From: Arthrobacter sp. RIT-PI-e
Lineage (GTDB): Bacteria; Actinomycetota; Actinomycetes; Actinomycetales; Micrococcaceae
Assembly: GCF_001187915.1 (NCBI RefSeq)
Contig: NZ_LGIU01000051.1
Coordinates: 1 to 64,000, forward strand
Reading direction: 5' to 3'
Length of the DNA stretch: 64,000 nucleotides
This document shows positions 35,126-44,291 of this stretch, piece after piece; positions within the stretch are counted from its first letter, which is position 1, and each line of letters begins with the position of its first letter. Below the pieces are notes generated by a model that worked only from the letters and a program-made list of their open reading frames with translations, made no database searches and was not told the DNA's origin. The position numbers were made by a program, and so were the translations under genes.

Positions 35126-35233
35126 CCGACCCGACCCGTCGATGGCGCCCCGTCCGGGCGGACGGCGGGTCCGGGACAGCAGCCCGACCGGCGCCCGTCC
35201 GCGCGGGCCGGAGGCACGAGGACCGGAAGGCCC

Positions 35234-36094
35234 ATGAGAGTACTGGAGAAGTTCCTCCCCTCCGCCCCGGGGCCCGGAAGGGCGGGGGATCCCGGGCTGT
35301 ACGGACCCGGGTCCGCCGCCTGGAGGATCGGGAGGGAACGCGCCGTCCTCGCCGGCGGGCCCACGGCGCTGCTCCTCCAGGTGGCACACCCCCTCGTGGC
35401 GGAGGGGGTCCGTGCGCACAGCGGCTTCGCCGCCGATCCTCTGCGGAGGTTGCGTGGAACGCTCGACGCCGTGCTCACGGTGTCCTTCGGGGACGAGGAG
35501 CAGGTCCGTGCTGCGGTGGACCGTGTGGCACGCGCCCATCGCCCTGTGCGGGGGACCCTGCCGGAGGCCACCGACCGCCTGCCCGCGGGAACCCCCTACC
35601 GTGCCGCCGACCCGGATCTGGCCCTCTGGGTGTTCGCCACCCTCGTGCAGACGGCGCTCGAGGTCACGGACCTGTTCCTCCGCCCGTCGAGCACGGGGGA
35701 GCGGGACGCCTACTACCGGGACATGACCCGCATGGCCGGGTTGTTCGGGGTGCCTGCCGCGCTCCTGCCCGAGGACGGCGCGGGCCTCGACGCCTACGTG
35801 CGCGAGCAGGTCCGGTCCGTGCTCGAGGTCGGGGTCACGGCGAGGTCGATCGCCCACCAGATCCTGCGTCCGGACCCGCCGATCGTACCGCCCCGGCTGC
35901 GGCCGCTCCCCGGGGTCCTCGCCGCCGGCCTGCTCCCGCCGTCACTGCGGGAGGCCTACGGACTGCCGTGGACCCGGTGGGAACGGGGGGTGTTCGGGAC
36001 CGGCCGGCGGGTCTTCCGTACCACGGCGCCCCTGCTCCCCGGACGGGTCCGGTACTGGTCGCACTACCGGGTGGCGAGGGCGCGCGTCGGGTGA
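35234..36094 (+). CDS. DUF2236 (MpaB-like) oxygenase family protein
   Basis: This 286-residue protein has the DUF2236 blocks R-E-R-A-V-L-A-G-G-P-T-A-L-L-L-Q-V-A-H-P-L-V-A-E-G-V near residue 33, and the later D-L-A-L-W-V-F-A-T-L-V-Q-T. The family includes latex-clearing-protein-like and MpaB haem oxygenases, but most actinobacterial members lack a known substrate. It stands alone; a GC-rich hairpin follows. Confidence 0.82.
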   Translation: MRVLEKFLPSAPGPGRAGDPGLYGPGSAAWRIGRERAVLAGGPTALLLQVAHPLVAEGVRAHSGFAADPLRRLRGTLDAVLTVSFGDEEQVRAAVDRVARAHRPVRGTLPEATDRLPAGTPYRAADPDLALWVFATLVQTALEVTDLFLRPSSTGERDAYYRDMTRMAGLFGVPAALLPEDGAGLDAYVREQVRSVLEVGVTARSIAHQILRPDPPIVPPRLRPLPGVLAAGLLPPSLREAYGLPWTRWERGVFGTGRRVFRTTAPLLPGRVRYWSHYRVARARVG

Positions 36095-36098
36095 CGGG

Positions 36099-36142
36099 CC
36101 GGCCCCGGCCCTGCCCCGCCGGACGGGTGGGGCCGGGGCCGG
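36099..36142. terminator. GC-rich hairpin between convergent genes
   Basis: CCGGCCCCGGCC (36099-36110) is perfectly complementary to 36131-36142 across a 20-base spacer. It lies between the ends of the DUF2236 gene and the convergent ABC permease gene. It has no U tract, so it may terminate by a Rho-like route or simply protect transcript ends. Confidence 0.5.
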
Positions 36143-36150
36143 GCGGTGCC

Positions 36151-37389
36151 CTACTGCTCGAGCTTCATGGCCTTCCGCAGCGAGAGCGCGCTGCCGCCCT
36201 GCATGACCGCCCGCCGGTAGATCTTCTCGCCCAGGTGCAGCAGGGCCACCGCGGTGACCAGGGCGATCAGCAGGGCCACGATCGGCTCCCACAGTGCCAC
36301 GTCGGTGCTCAGCAGGCGGATGGGCATGGCCACGGAGGACACCACCGGCACGTAGGACGCCACCACGAGCAGCTGTCCGGAGGCGAACAACCCGGCGGCC
36401 AGCGCTGCGAAGATCAGTGCCATCACGGGCATCGAGTTGTTGTTGAGGTCCTCGGGGCGGCTGGCCAGGGACCCGAGCACGGCCCAGATCGCGGCGAGGA
36501 TCAGGAACCCGAAGAGGAAGAACACGAGGAACCAGCCCGAGGCGGGGATGATGCTGCCCACGAGGTCCGCGGTCCCGGTGATGTTCAGCGCCAGCAGCGC
36601 AGCGCCTCCGTAGAGGGCGAGCTGGATCATCGCGAGGACGGTGTTGCCCATCACCTTCCCGTACAGCAGCTGGCGGATGGGGATCGCGGTGGCGAGGATC
36701 TCCACCACCCGGTTCTGCTTCTCCTCCACCACCGAGTTGGCGATCTGCAGGCCGAAGACGAGCGCCGCCAGGTAGAACAGGAAGCTGAAGGCGAAGCCGG
36801 CGACGGCGGCCACCGCCTGGTTCTCGGCGTTGCCCTCGAGCAGTGACTCCTCCAGCTCGGACCCGGCGAGCAGCTCCGCGGAGGACATCCCGCTCTCGGC
36901 GGCGTTCGCGGTGAGCGCGAAGCCCTGCAGCGAGATGCCGAGTCCGCTGCTCAGCCCGGAGGGGACGTCCTCCTTGCCCACCAGGGTCCAGGTGTCGCCC
37001 TCGCCCTGCAGGAGCGCGGCGTCGGCCTCCTCGCTGCGCACCTGCTCGCGTGCGTCGTCGTCGGACCCGGCCACCAGCGGGGTGAAGGTCGTGTTGCCGT
37101 CGTCGGCCCGGCCCTGCTCGTCCGCGAGCATCACCACGGACTCCCCGGCGTCCGAGGAGACGGCCACCACGTAGTCGTTCCCGCGGTCGGACATGTAGGC
37201 GTTGAAGACCACACCCGCGACGATCAGCACGAGGGTCACCAGGGTGGAGATCAGGAAGCTGCGGTCCTTCGCCTTCACCATCACCTCGCGCAGGGTGACG
37301 ATGAGCCAGGGTGGCTGGGTGCCGTGCGGTGCCGGTGACGTGCTCACGGGGTTCTGCCGTGCCTGGTCCGGTTCGGTCATGGTGCTCAC
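36151..37389 (-). CDS. ABC-2 type permease (NatB-like)
   Basis: I start at GTG 37389, which overlaps the ATPase stop as GTGA, giving 412 residues. One N-terminal membrane helix is followed by a long extracytoplasmic region (about residues 60-190) and then five or six helices. The V-V-E-E-K-Q-N-R-V-V-E-I-L loop is the conserved ABC-2/NatB coupling segment. It forms a sodium- or drug-export type transporter with the ATPase. Substrate unknown. Confidence 0.88.
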   Translation of the reverse strand: MSTMTEPDQARQNPVSTSPAPHGTQPPWLIVTLREVMVKAKDRSFLISTLVTLVLIVAGVVFNAYMSDRGNDYVVAVSSDAGESVVMLADEQGRADDGNTTFTPLVAGSDDDAREQVRSEEADAALLQGEGDTWTLVGKEDVPSGLSSGLGISLQGFALTANAAESGMSSAELLAGSELEESLLEGNAENQAVAAVAGFAFSFLFYLAALVFGLQIANSVVEEKQNRVVEILATAIPIRQLLYGKVMGNTVLAMIQLALYGGAALLALNITGTADLVGSIIPASGWFLVFFLFGFLILAAIWAVLGSLASRPEDLNNNSMPVMALIFAALAAGLFASGQLLVVASYVPVVSSVAMPIRLLSTDVALWEPIVALLIALVTAVALLHLGEKIYRRAVMQGGSALSLRKAMKLEQ

Positions 37390-38267
37390 TGTGATACCCC
37401 TCGGTAGATCTCGCTGAGACTCGGTCGGATGCGGCTGAACTCGTGGACCGGCCCGCGTGCCAGTGCGTTGGTGAGAAGTCGCTGTGCGGCGTCGTCGTCC
37501 GCCAGTTCCACGACGGCGTCCTGGCCCGCGACGTCGATGACCGTCACGCCCGGCTCCTCCCGGACCCAGCCCGCGTCCGGGGAGACCGTGATCCGGTGGC
37601 GGCGGGGAGCGGCGGCGCGGAGCTCGTCGCCCGTGCCCGAGGTCACCAGGCGGCCCTTCTGCAGCACCACGAGGTTGTCGCACAGGCGGTCCACGAGGTC
37701 CAGCTGATGGCTGGAGAAGAGGATCGGCACGCCCTGCTCCGTGTGCTCGCGGAGCAGATCCACCATGGAGTCCACGGCCACGGGATCGAGTCCGGAGAAC
37801 GGTTCGTCGAGGATCAGCACCGACGGCCGGTGCAGCAGCGACGCCGCGATCTGGACGCGCTGCTGGTTGCCCAGGGACAGGGACTCGAGCTTGTCCTTCC
37901 CTCGGTCCCCGAGCTGGAACCGCTCGAGCAGCTCCTGGGCACGGGACCGTGCGTCCCCCTGGGTCATCCGGTGCAGCTGCCCGAGGTACACGAGCTGGTC
38001 GAGGATGGGCTGCTTCGGGTAGAGGCCGCGTTCCTCGGGCATGTAGCCGAAGGAGCTGCGGTCGCCGGCGGTGACCGGGCGTCCGTCCAGCAGCACCTCC
38101 CCGGACTGCGCCGTCAGCACCCCCATGATCATCCGCATGGTGGTGGTCTTGCCGGCACCGTTCGCGCCGACGAAGCCCGTCATCTTCCCCGAGGGGACGT
38201 CGAAACTGACGGCGTCGACGGCGGTCTTCTCACCGAAGCGTCGGGTCAGCCCCTGTACCTGCAGCAT
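37386..38267 (-). CDS. ABC transporter ATP-binding protein (NatA-like)
   Basis: From ATG 38267 the 293-residue ATPase has Walker A G-A-N-G-A-G-K-T-T-T, the signature E-S-L-S-L-G-N-Q-Q-R (variant LSLGNQ) and Walker B V-L-I-L-D-E-P-F-S-G-L-D-P. A C-terminal accessory domain (about residues 215-293) is typical of NatA-type ATPases. It overlaps the permease start, and the response regulator gene lies 92 bases upstream on the same strand, so the two-component system may control or share expression with the exporter. Confidence 0.93.
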   Translation of the reverse strand: MLQVQGLTRRFGEKTAVDAVSFDVPSGKMTGFVGANGAGKTTTMRMIMGVLTAQSGEVLLDGRPVTAGDRSSFGYMPEERGLYPKQPILDQLVYLGQLHRMTQGDARSRAQELLERFQLGDRGKDKLESLSLGNQQRVQIAASLLHRPSVLILDEPFSGLDPVAVDSMVDLLREHTEQGVPILFSSHQLDLVDRLCDNLVVLQKGRLVTSGTGDELRAAAPRRHRITVSPDAGWVREEPGVTVIDVAGQDAVVELADDDAAQRLLTNALARGPVHEFSRIRPSLSEIYRGVSQ

Positions 38268-38359
38268 GGTTCCCTTTCCTGATGCGCCGTGACCTACGGC
38301 GTTCCTGCCCTTCAAACTATCGGGACGGGGTGGGGGAGGGGATGGGCCGGAAGTCTGAG

Positions 38360-39058
38360 TTATCCCTCACCCGGACGGATGAGACCGCTCTCGTAGGCGA
38401 ACACCACGGCCTGGACGCGGTCGCGCACCTGGATCTTGGCCAGCAGGGAGGAGACATGGGACTTGACGGTCGCCTCCGCGAGGTACAGCTTCCCGGCCAG
38501 CTCCGCGTTGCTCAGGCCCTCCGCCAGGCACACCAGGACCTCCTTCTCCCGCTGGGTGAGCGAGGCGAGCAGCGCCTGCTTCTGCTGCTGCTCCGGGCCC
38601 GGGTCGCGGTGCCCCGCCGGCTGGTGTCCGCCGAGCTGGCGGGCGAACTGCTCGATCACCCTGACGGTGACCTGGGGCGCGAGCAGCGCGTGGCCACCGG
38701 CCACCGCCCGAACCGCCGCGACGAGGTCCTCGGGCTCCGCGTTCTTCAGGAGGAAACCGCTGGCACCGCAGCGGATGGCGTCGAAGAGGTAGTCGTCGCG
38801 TTCGAACGTGGTGAGGATGATGACCTTGCCCCGGCCCGCGGAGGTGATCCGCTCGGTGGCGCGGATCCCGTCCAGCACGGGCATCTGCACGTCCATGAGG
38901 ACCACGTCGACGTCGTGGGTGGCCGCGAAGTTCACCGCCTCCTGCCCGTCGGTCGCCTGACCCACCACCTGCATGTCGTCCTCGACGGAGAGCATCGTGG
39001 CGAACCCGGCGCGGACGAGGCGCTGGTCGTCGGCGAGCAGTACACGGATGGGATTCAC
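38360..39058 (-). CDS. LuxR-type (NarL/LiaR) response regulator
   Basis: The 232-residue regulator has a receiver domain with D10-D11, the phospho-acceptor Asp56 in V-L-M-D-V-Q-M-P and the conserved Lys in L-L-K-N. A LuxR/FixJ helix-turn-helix follows at about 165-225 (L-T-Q-R-E-K-E-V-L...V-K-S-H-V-S-S-L-L). It should be phosphorylated by the adjacent histidine kinase. The start is GTG 39058 behind GGGAAGGAA. Five tandem heptamers sit just upstream of that ribosome site. Confidence 0.93.
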   Translation of the reverse strand: MNPIRVLLADDQRLVRAGFATMLSVEDDMQVVGQATDGQEAVNFAATHDVDVVLMDVQMPVLDGIRATERITSAGRGKVIILTTFERDDYLFDAIRCGASGFLLKNAEPEDLVAAVRAVAGGHALLAPQVTVRVIEQFARQLGGHQPAGHRDPGPEQQQKQALLASLTQREKEVLVCLAEGLSNAELAGKLYLAEATVKSHVSSLLAKIQVRDRVQAVVFAYESGLIRPGEG

Positions 39059-39071
39059 GGTGTTCCTTCCC

Positions 39072-39106
39072 GGTGGCAGGTGGCAGGTGGCAGGTGACAG
39101 GTGGCA
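39072..39106 (-). repeat. Five tandem 7-bp repeats in the response-regulator leader
   Basis: On the plus strand GGTGGCA occurs five times head to tail at 39072-39106, the fourth copy with one mismatch (GGTGACA), and a partial sixth follows. In the coding sense this is TGCCACC repeated, lying between the kinase stop and the Shine-Dalgarno sequence of the response regulator. Tandem heptamers can change copy number by slippage. Confidence 0.93.
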
Positions 39107-39133
39107 GGTGTGCGGGCAGGGGAGGGGTCGTGC

Positions 39134-40507
39134 TCAGGACAGCAGGAAGCGGGCACGGACCCGCCATCCGCCGTCGGACCGCGGCCCGATCTCCGCGGAG
39201 CCGCGGTGCAGGGCCACCCGCTCGCGGACCCCCTGCAGCCCGTACCCGGACCCGGGCTCGGAGCGGGTGCGGGGGCGGCCGCCGTCCACCGTCTCCAGTT
39301 CCACCCACCGCTGCTCCCCGGATCTCCCGGTGCGCAGGGTCAACACCGCGGACGAGGCCGTGGAGTGGCGCCGGACGTTCGTCAGTGATTCCTGGGCGGT
39401 CCGGTAGAGCGAGAGGGCGAGCGGCGCCGACACCTCCTCGAGGGCGCCCGGGACGTCCTCCACCCGCGCGAACTCCACGGCGAGCCCGAGGTCGCGCTGG
39501 CTCTCGGCCAGCGCGCCGATGGCATCGAGGCCCGGTTCCGGGTGCCGGCCGCCGTCGTCCGCCCCGTCCACGAGGGTGTCCGAGCGGAGCACGCCCAGGA
39601 GGTTCCGCATGTCCGTGACCGTCTGCCGGCTGGCCTGCTCGATGGTCCGCAGGGACTCCACGGCCACCGCGGGCTTCCGGTCCATGACCCGGCGCGCGGC
39701 TCCCGCCTGCACCCCGATCAGGGACACGTGGTGCGCGACGACGTCGTGCAGCTCGCGGGCGATCCGCAGGCGCTCCTCGATGACGGCGCGCCGGGCCAGT
39801 TCCGTGGACTGCCGGGCGAGCTGCGCCGCCTGGTCCGCGATCCGCGCGCTCTTGAAGGCGTTGCGCCAGGCGGACATGCCGATCAGGATCGCCCCGCCGA
39901 AGTAGGCGATGTTGACCAGCGTGTTGTACAGCGCCAGCGAGGTGAGCGGTTCCAGGATCCCGCGCGAGGTCTCGTCCCCGTCGCGGATGGTCTCGAGCAG
40001 GCCGTCGTACGCGGTGGACACCGTCAGCGCCAGGATCAGCCACAGCGCCATGGCGGCCACCACCACCGTGGTGCCCAGCCACAGCATGCGCCGGTCCCTG
40101 GCCCAGGCCACCGCCGAGTAGAGCGAGGTGAAGTACGCGGCCTGGAACGAGAGCTGGATCGACACGGCGGGAACCCACAGCGCGAGCAGGATGAACAGTG
40201 CGGACATCACCAGCATGACGGCCACGGGGTAGCGGCGCCGGAGCACCAGCGGGAGGATCATCAGAGCGAGGACGAGGTGCTGCAACCAGATGGGGCTGCG
40301 CTCGCCGGCCAGCATCCCCACCCCGCGGCCGAGCTCGAGGGCGATCGAACTGACCACGACGGCGACGAGCACTCCCAGCACGTCCCGCCGGAGCTGGTCC
40401 CGGGTGGGGCCGGGCCGCTCCCACCGGCTCTCCTCGAGGTCCGTCCCCGAGCCCGGCCGGGACATGGAGGGCAGCACTCTGCCCACTGCGTGCCACATCA
40501 CTCCCAC
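39134..40507 (-). CDS. Sensor histidine kinase (DesK/LiaS type)
   Basis: The 457-residue kinase has an N-terminal membrane domain with about six helices (residues 40-205), then a HisKA_3 helix with R-L-R-I-A-R-E-L-H-D-V-V-A-H-H-V (the phosphorylated His). The HATPase domain shows L-Y-R-T-A-Q-E-S-L-T-N-V-R-R-H and G-Y-G-L-Q-G-V-R-E-R-V. The lack of a large external sensor loop suggests membrane-perturbation sensing. It pairs with the response regulator downstream. Start is GTG 40507, or the ATG three codons on. Confidence 0.92.
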   Translation of the reverse strand: MGVMWHAVGRVLPSMSRPGSGTDLEESRWERPGPTRDQLRRDVLGVLVAVVVSSIALELGRGVGMLAGERSPIWLQHLVLALMILPLVLRRRYPVAVMLVMSALFILLALWVPAVSIQLSFQAAYFTSLYSAVAWARDRRMLWLGTTVVVAAMALWLILALTVSTAYDGLLETIRDGDETSRGILEPLTSLALYNTLVNIAYFGGAILIGMSAWRNAFKSARIADQAAQLARQSTELARRAVIEERLRIARELHDVVAHHVSLIGVQAGAARRVMDRKPAVAVESLRTIEQASRQTVTDMRNLLGVLRSDTLVDGADDGGRHPEPGLDAIGALAESQRDLGLAVEFARVEDVPGALEEVSAPLALSLYRTAQESLTNVRRHSTASSAVLTLRTGRSGEQRWVELETVDGGRPRTRSEPGSGYGLQGVRERVALHRGSAEIGPRSDGGWRVRARFLLS

Positions 40508-40583
40508 TCCCCTCCGGATGGTCCTGCGCCAGTGTAGCGAGAGGACCCTTCCGGGTGGTGCCCTGAGCCGCGACCGGGAGGGC

Positions 40584-41186
40584 TCAGGGCTCAGGGTGCC
40601 GGATGCTGGTGGTCACGGTGACCAGCTGCGGCCGGGGCGGCGCGGAACTGAACCCGAAGCGCACAGGCGGACTCACCGGCGCGAGCGCACCGAGGTCACC
40701 GCCCTGCCAGGTGGCCGTCACGGCGGTGACGGCGCGCGCGGACGTGACGCCGTAGTACTCGGTGCGTCCGTGGCCCGCCGACCCGGCCGTGGCCACGCCC
40801 TTCACCAGCAGCGGGGCCACGGGATTGACGAGCGCCAGCCACCGCGGGTGGGTGGCGAGGCGGCGGGGAACCAGCCCGAGCAGCCGGCCGAGCAGGGTCA
40901 CCCGGCCGAGCTCGGCGACCACCCGCAGCTCCCCGGTCTCCACCACCAGGCGGTCGGCGGTGAGGGTGGAACGCACTCCGGTCACCACGACGTCGTCGAA
41001 CGAGTACGTGGCGCCCACGTACTCGGCGACCTCCCGGGACGGCGCCAGGAGGGTGCGGACGCCCGCGGCGTCCTCCATCATCACGTCCGTGAACGCACCG
41101 AACGGCGAGGTGTCCCAGCAGCCGACCACCAGCCGGGTCCCGGAGGAGGTCCCGATACCGGCGATGTGTCCTTCGAAGCGGTCCAT
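40584..41186 (-). CDS. Hypothetical protein conserved in related actinobacteria
   Basis: From ATG 41186 the protein has 200 residues, beginning M-D-R-F-E-G-H-I-A-G-I-G-T-S-S-G-T-R-L-V-V-G, with W-D-T-S-P-F-G-A-F-T-D-V-M near residue 25. No signal peptide, membrane segment or known catalytic motif is visible. I do not recognise a function. It is a single gene between the kinase and the divergent purA gene. Confidence 0.6.
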   Translation of the reverse strand: MDRFEGHIAGIGTSSGTRLVVGCWDTSPFGAFTDVMMEDAAGVRTLLAPSREVAEYVGATYSFDDVVVTGVRSTLTADRLVVETGELRVVAELGRVTLLGRLLGLVPRRLATHPRWLALVNPVAPLLVKGVATAGSAGHGRTEYYGVTSARAVTAVTATWQGGDLGALAPVSPPVRFGFSSAPPRPQLVTVTTSIRHPEP

Positions 41187-41275
41187 GCGCCCATTGTGCC
41201 CCGGGCCACCCCCGCCGGGAGGTGGTACCCGGTGCGCTCGCGGACCGCGGGGATCCACAGGAAGCCGACGCGTCT

Positions 41276-41304
41276 TCGACCCCTCCGGGGCCCTCGGCTA
41301 AACT
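41276..41304 (+). promoter_or_regulatory. Candidate promoter of purA
   Basis: TCGACC (41276-41281) and TAAACT (41299-41304) are separated by 17 bases, matching the consensus at four of six positions each. They leave a leader of about 110 bases before the purA TTG start. No purine riboswitch features (conserved UAUA/loop-loop sequences) were seen in that leader. Confidence 0.45.
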
Positions 41305-41420
41305 CGGTCCGTAAGAGCCCCGCCGGGCCGCAGCATCATGCGCGGCCGGAGGGGGCACTCTGATGCACGGCGAGCTCCGCAGACCTGCGACCCGCCCGTG
41401 CCCTAATGGGGGAGGATCCC

Positions 41421-42710
41421 TTGCCAGCAATCGTCATCGTCGGAGCCCAGTGGGGTGACGAGGGTAAGGGTAAGGCCACCGACCTGCTCGGCGGCCGCGT
41501 GGACTACGTGGTCAAGCCCAACGGCGGCAACAACGCCGGTCACACCGTGGTGGTGAACGGTGAGAAGTACGAGCTGAAGCTCCTTCCCGCCGGCATCCTC
41601 AGCCCCAACGCCGTGCCGATCATCGGCAACGGCTGCGTGGTGAACCTCGAGGCACTGTTCCAGGAGATTGACGGCCTCGAGGCCCGCGGCGCGGACACCT
41701 CGAAGCTTCGCATCTCCGCCAACGCCCACCTGGTGGCCCCGTACCACCAGGTCCTCGACAAGGTGACGGAGCGGTTCCTCGGCAAGCGCGCCATCGGTAC
41801 CACCGGGCGCGGTATCGGCCCCGCCTACATGGACAAGGTGGCGCGCCTGGGCCTGCGCGTGCAGGACGTCTTCGACGAGTCGATCCTCCGCCAGAAGGTG
41901 GAGGGCTCCCTCAAGCAGAAGAACGAGCTCCTGGTGAAGGTCTACAACCGGCGCGACGTCGAGGTGGAGGAGGTCGTCGAGTACTTCCTCGGCTTCGCCG
42001 AGCGGCTGCGCCCCCTGGTCATCGACGCCACCTACGTGCTCAACGAGGCGCTCGACGCCGGCAAGGTGGTGCTCATGGAGGGCGGTCAGGCCACCTTCCT
42101 CGACGTGGACCACGGCACCTACCCGTTCGTGACGTCGTCGAACCCCACCGCAGGCGGCGCCTCCGTGGGGTCCGGGATCGGGCCCACGCGGATCAGCCGC
42201 GCCGTGGGCATCATCAAGGCCTACACCACGCGCGTGGGGGCCGGCCCGTTCCCCACGGAACTGTTCGACGACATGGGGATGTACCTGCAGACCAAGGGTG
42301 GCGAGTTCGGTGTGAACACCGGGCGCCCCCGCCGCTGCGGCTGGTACGACGCCGTGCTGGCGCGGCACGCCTCGCGCGTCAACGGCTTCACCGACTACTT
42401 CGTGACAAAGCTCGACGTCCTGACGGGCATCGAGAGCATCCCCGTGTGCGTGGCGTACGACGTCGATGGCGTCCGCCACGACGAGATGCCCATGACGCAG
42501 ACGGAGTTCCACCACGCGAAGCCCGTCTTCGAGTACTTCGACGGCTGGACCGAGGACATCACCGGCGCCCGCGCCATCGAGGACCTCCCCGAGAACGCGC
42601 AGAACTACGTCCGGGCGCTCGAGAAGCTCTCCGGTACCCGGTTCTCGGCTATCGGCGTGGGGCCGGACCGCGACCAGACCATCGTGGTCAACGACCTCAT
42701 CGGCGGCTGA
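41421..42710 (+). CDS. purA: Adenylosuccinate synthetase
   Basis: The protein begins at TTG 41421, five bases after GGGGGAGG, rather than at an ATG at 41406 that would put the ribosome site inside the gene. This gives 429 residues, the family length. Motifs are [11 protein letters not shown] (P-loop, residues 8-18), N-N-A-G-H-T-V with the catalytic His, and [11 protein letters not shown]. It makes adenylosuccinate from IMP and aspartate using GTP. A strong hairpin follows. Confidence 0.97.
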   Translation: MPAIVIVGAQWGDEGKGKATDLLGGRVDYVVKPNGGNNAGHTVVVNGEKYELKLLPAGILSPNAVPIIGNGCVVNLEALFQEIDGLEARGADTSKLRISANAHLVAPYHQVLDKVTERFLGKRAIGTTGRGIGPAYMDKVARLGLRVQDVFDESILRQKVEGSLKQKNELLVKVYNRRDVEVEEVVEYFLGFAERLRPLVIDATYVLNEALDAGKVVLMEGGQATFLDVDHGTYPFVTSSNPTAGGASVGSGIGPTRISRAVGIIKAYTTRVGAGPFPTELFDDMGMYLQTKGGEFGVNTGRPRRCGWYDAVLARHASRVNGFTDYFVTKLDVLTGIESIPVCVAYDVDGVRHDEMPMTQTEFHHAKPVFEYFDGWTEDITGARAIEDLPENAQNYVRALEKLSGTRFSAIGVGPDRDQTIVVNDLIGG

Positions 42711-42737
42711 ACCCCGGACACGGACACGGCGGACACG

Positions 42738-42773
42738 GACACGGCCCCCTCGCGAGCGCGAGGGGGCCGTGTC
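42738..42773. terminator. 15-bp hairpin between purA and the convergent lipoprotein gene
   Basis: GACACGGCCCCCTCG (42738-42752) pairs perfectly with 42759-42773 around a six-base loop. The preceding sequence repeats the unit GGACAC four times. The stem lies between two convergent stop codons and can serve both strands, although no long U tract follows on either side. Confidence 0.8.
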
Positions 42774-42789
42774 GTCCTGCGGGGGACGT

Positions 42790-43581
42790 CTACAGGTTGA
42801 CGGTGATGTCCGCGTCCTCGCGGAGCTGCACGAGCAGCGCCTGCGCGGCCTCGGAGATCTTGCCGCCCACCAGCTGCTGCTCGATCTGCTCGCGGACGTC
42901 CTCGAGCGGCGGGAGCGGTGTGGCGGTCTGGCCCGTTGCCTCCTGCTGCGCCACGGCGGCGTCGTACTCGGCCTGGATCTCCTCGTCGGTGGGGGCGGTG
43001 TCGCCGGCCTCGTCCTCGAGCAGGGTGTCCAGCCGCACCTGATCGTCCAGCTGGGAGTCGAACTCGGCGTCGTCCAGGCCCTGCTCGGCGAAGGCCGCCC
43101 GCAGCTCCTCCTCCGAGCCGAGCCCGCTCGAGGCCAGGAGGTCCTCGATCGCCGCGGTGCGGGCCTCGTCGGTCACCTCGACCCCGCGCTCGTCCGCCTC
43201 CTGGCGCAGCAGCTCGGTGCTCACGAGGTTGTCCGCCACCGTGCTCTTCAGCAGGTCCTGGTCGAGTTCCTGCCCGCCGAGCTGGGCCTGCGTGACCGCC
43301 TGCGGGAACTGGGCCTCGTAGGCCGAGGTGAACTCGTCCCGGCCGATGTCCGTGCCGTTGACCACGGCGACGACGTCGGGGAGGTCCGCGAGGTCCGGTT
43401 CGGGAGCGGGCGGCTGCTCGTCCGGGGCTGCCTCGGCCGGTGCGGATGCTTCCGCCGCCGCGCTGGAGGTCGCGTCCACCTGCGCGTCGTCGGAGCCGCT
43501 GCACCCGGTGAGAAGCGCCACGGCCCCGATGAGGACCGCCGCCGCGAGCCGTCGTCGTCGTACTGTTCCGCTGATCGTCAT
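42790..43581 (-). CDS. SurA/PrsA-like lipoprotein chaperone
   Basis: The 263-residue precursor has a basic start, hydrophobic run and lipobox L-L-T-G-C with Cys27. An Ala/Glu/Pro-rich linker follows, then a helical SurA-N-like domain (V-V-A-V-V-N-G-T-D-I-G-R-D-E-F...) and a charged C-terminal helix pair. The prolyl isomerase (rotamase) domain of full PrsA is absent. It probably aids folding of exported proteins at the outer face of the membrane. It stands alone. Confidence 0.82.
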   Translation of the reverse strand: MTISGTVRRRRLAAAVLIGAVALLTGCSGSDDAQVDATSSAAAEASAPAEAAPDEQPPAPEPDLADLPDVVAVVNGTDIGRDEFTSAYEAQFPQAVTQAQLGGQELDQDLLKSTVADNLVSTELLRQEADERGVEVTDEARTAAIEDLLASSGLGSEEELRAAFAEQGLDDAEFDSQLDDQVRLDTLLEDEAGDTAPTDEEIQAEYDAAVAQQEATGQTATPLPPLEDVREQIEQQLVGGKISEAAQALLVQLREDADITVNL

Positions 43582-43693
43582 GCCGTGCTCTCCTCAGTGT
43601 CGCCCGCAAGCCCAGCGTGGCACTCTAGCAGGGCGTACTGGGCGGAACCGGAGAGCGCAGGGGCCTCCCGCCCGCGACGAGCAGGGTGTGCTG

Positions 43694-44200
43694 CTACCAG
43701 CCCCAGGTGCCGGGCGCGCCCTTGAACGGACCCACGATGCCGGAGGTCAACCAGCCACCGTAGAAATCGCCCTCCTGCGCCTGCACCGCCTCGCCGTCCA
43801 CCGTGCACGCGTCCATCCGCGACGGGTAGATCGCCACGCGGGTGGCCAGCTCCTCGTAGCCCCGCACCGGCGACGGGTAGGTCCAGGCGCCGCGGGGGAT
43901 GCGCGCGTCCCCGGAGACGACGTCGAAGTAGGAGGCCGCACCCTTGAACTCGCAGTGCGTGGTCCCCTCGACCGGGACCAGGGTGCCGGGTGCGACGTCG
44001 TCGATCGGCAGGTAGTAGACGGGCGGGTGGCTCGTCTCCAGGACGCGGACGGCGTTGCGGGTGCGGACGATCACCCGTCCGTCGAGGCGCACCTCGACGG
44101 TGGCGGGGCTCCGCTCCACGCGGGGCGGCCTCGGGTAGTCCCAGACGGATTCCTGGCCGGGTCCCGGCTCCACGCGCTCGATCCTCGACGGGCTGCTCAT
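43694..44200 (-). CDS. DUF427 domain protein
   Basis: The 168-residue protein has a DUF427 core: V-E-V-R-L-D-G-R-V-I-V-R-T-R-N-A-V-R-V-L-E-T-S-H-P, then Y-Y-L-P-I-D-D-V, the T-H-C-E-F-K-G strand, and Y-P-S-R-M-D-A near the end. The domain folds as a small beta structure and its role is unknown. It starts at ATG 44200 and is divergent from the nitrilase-family gene. Confidence 0.85.
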   Translation of the reverse strand: MSSPSRIERVEPGPGQESVWDYPRPPRVERSPATVEVRLDGRVIVRTRNAVRVLETSHPPVYYLPIDDVAPGTLVPVEGTTHCEFKGAASYFDVVSGDARIPRGAWTYPSPVRGYEELATRVAIYPSRMDACTVDGEAVQAQEGDFYGGWLTSGIVGPFKGAPGTWGW

Positions 44201-44291
44201 GGCGTCAGGGTACTCCTGGGTACTGATGGGTACCCGGAGGCGTTCGGTACTCTTGACCGAAGGTCGGCACACGATGATGAGGGGCGGCACC

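Noticed and set aside
41406-41420. ATG start for purA at 41406
   Set aside because: The strong GGGGGAGG would lie inside the gene; TTG 41421 gives the standard length and correct spacing.
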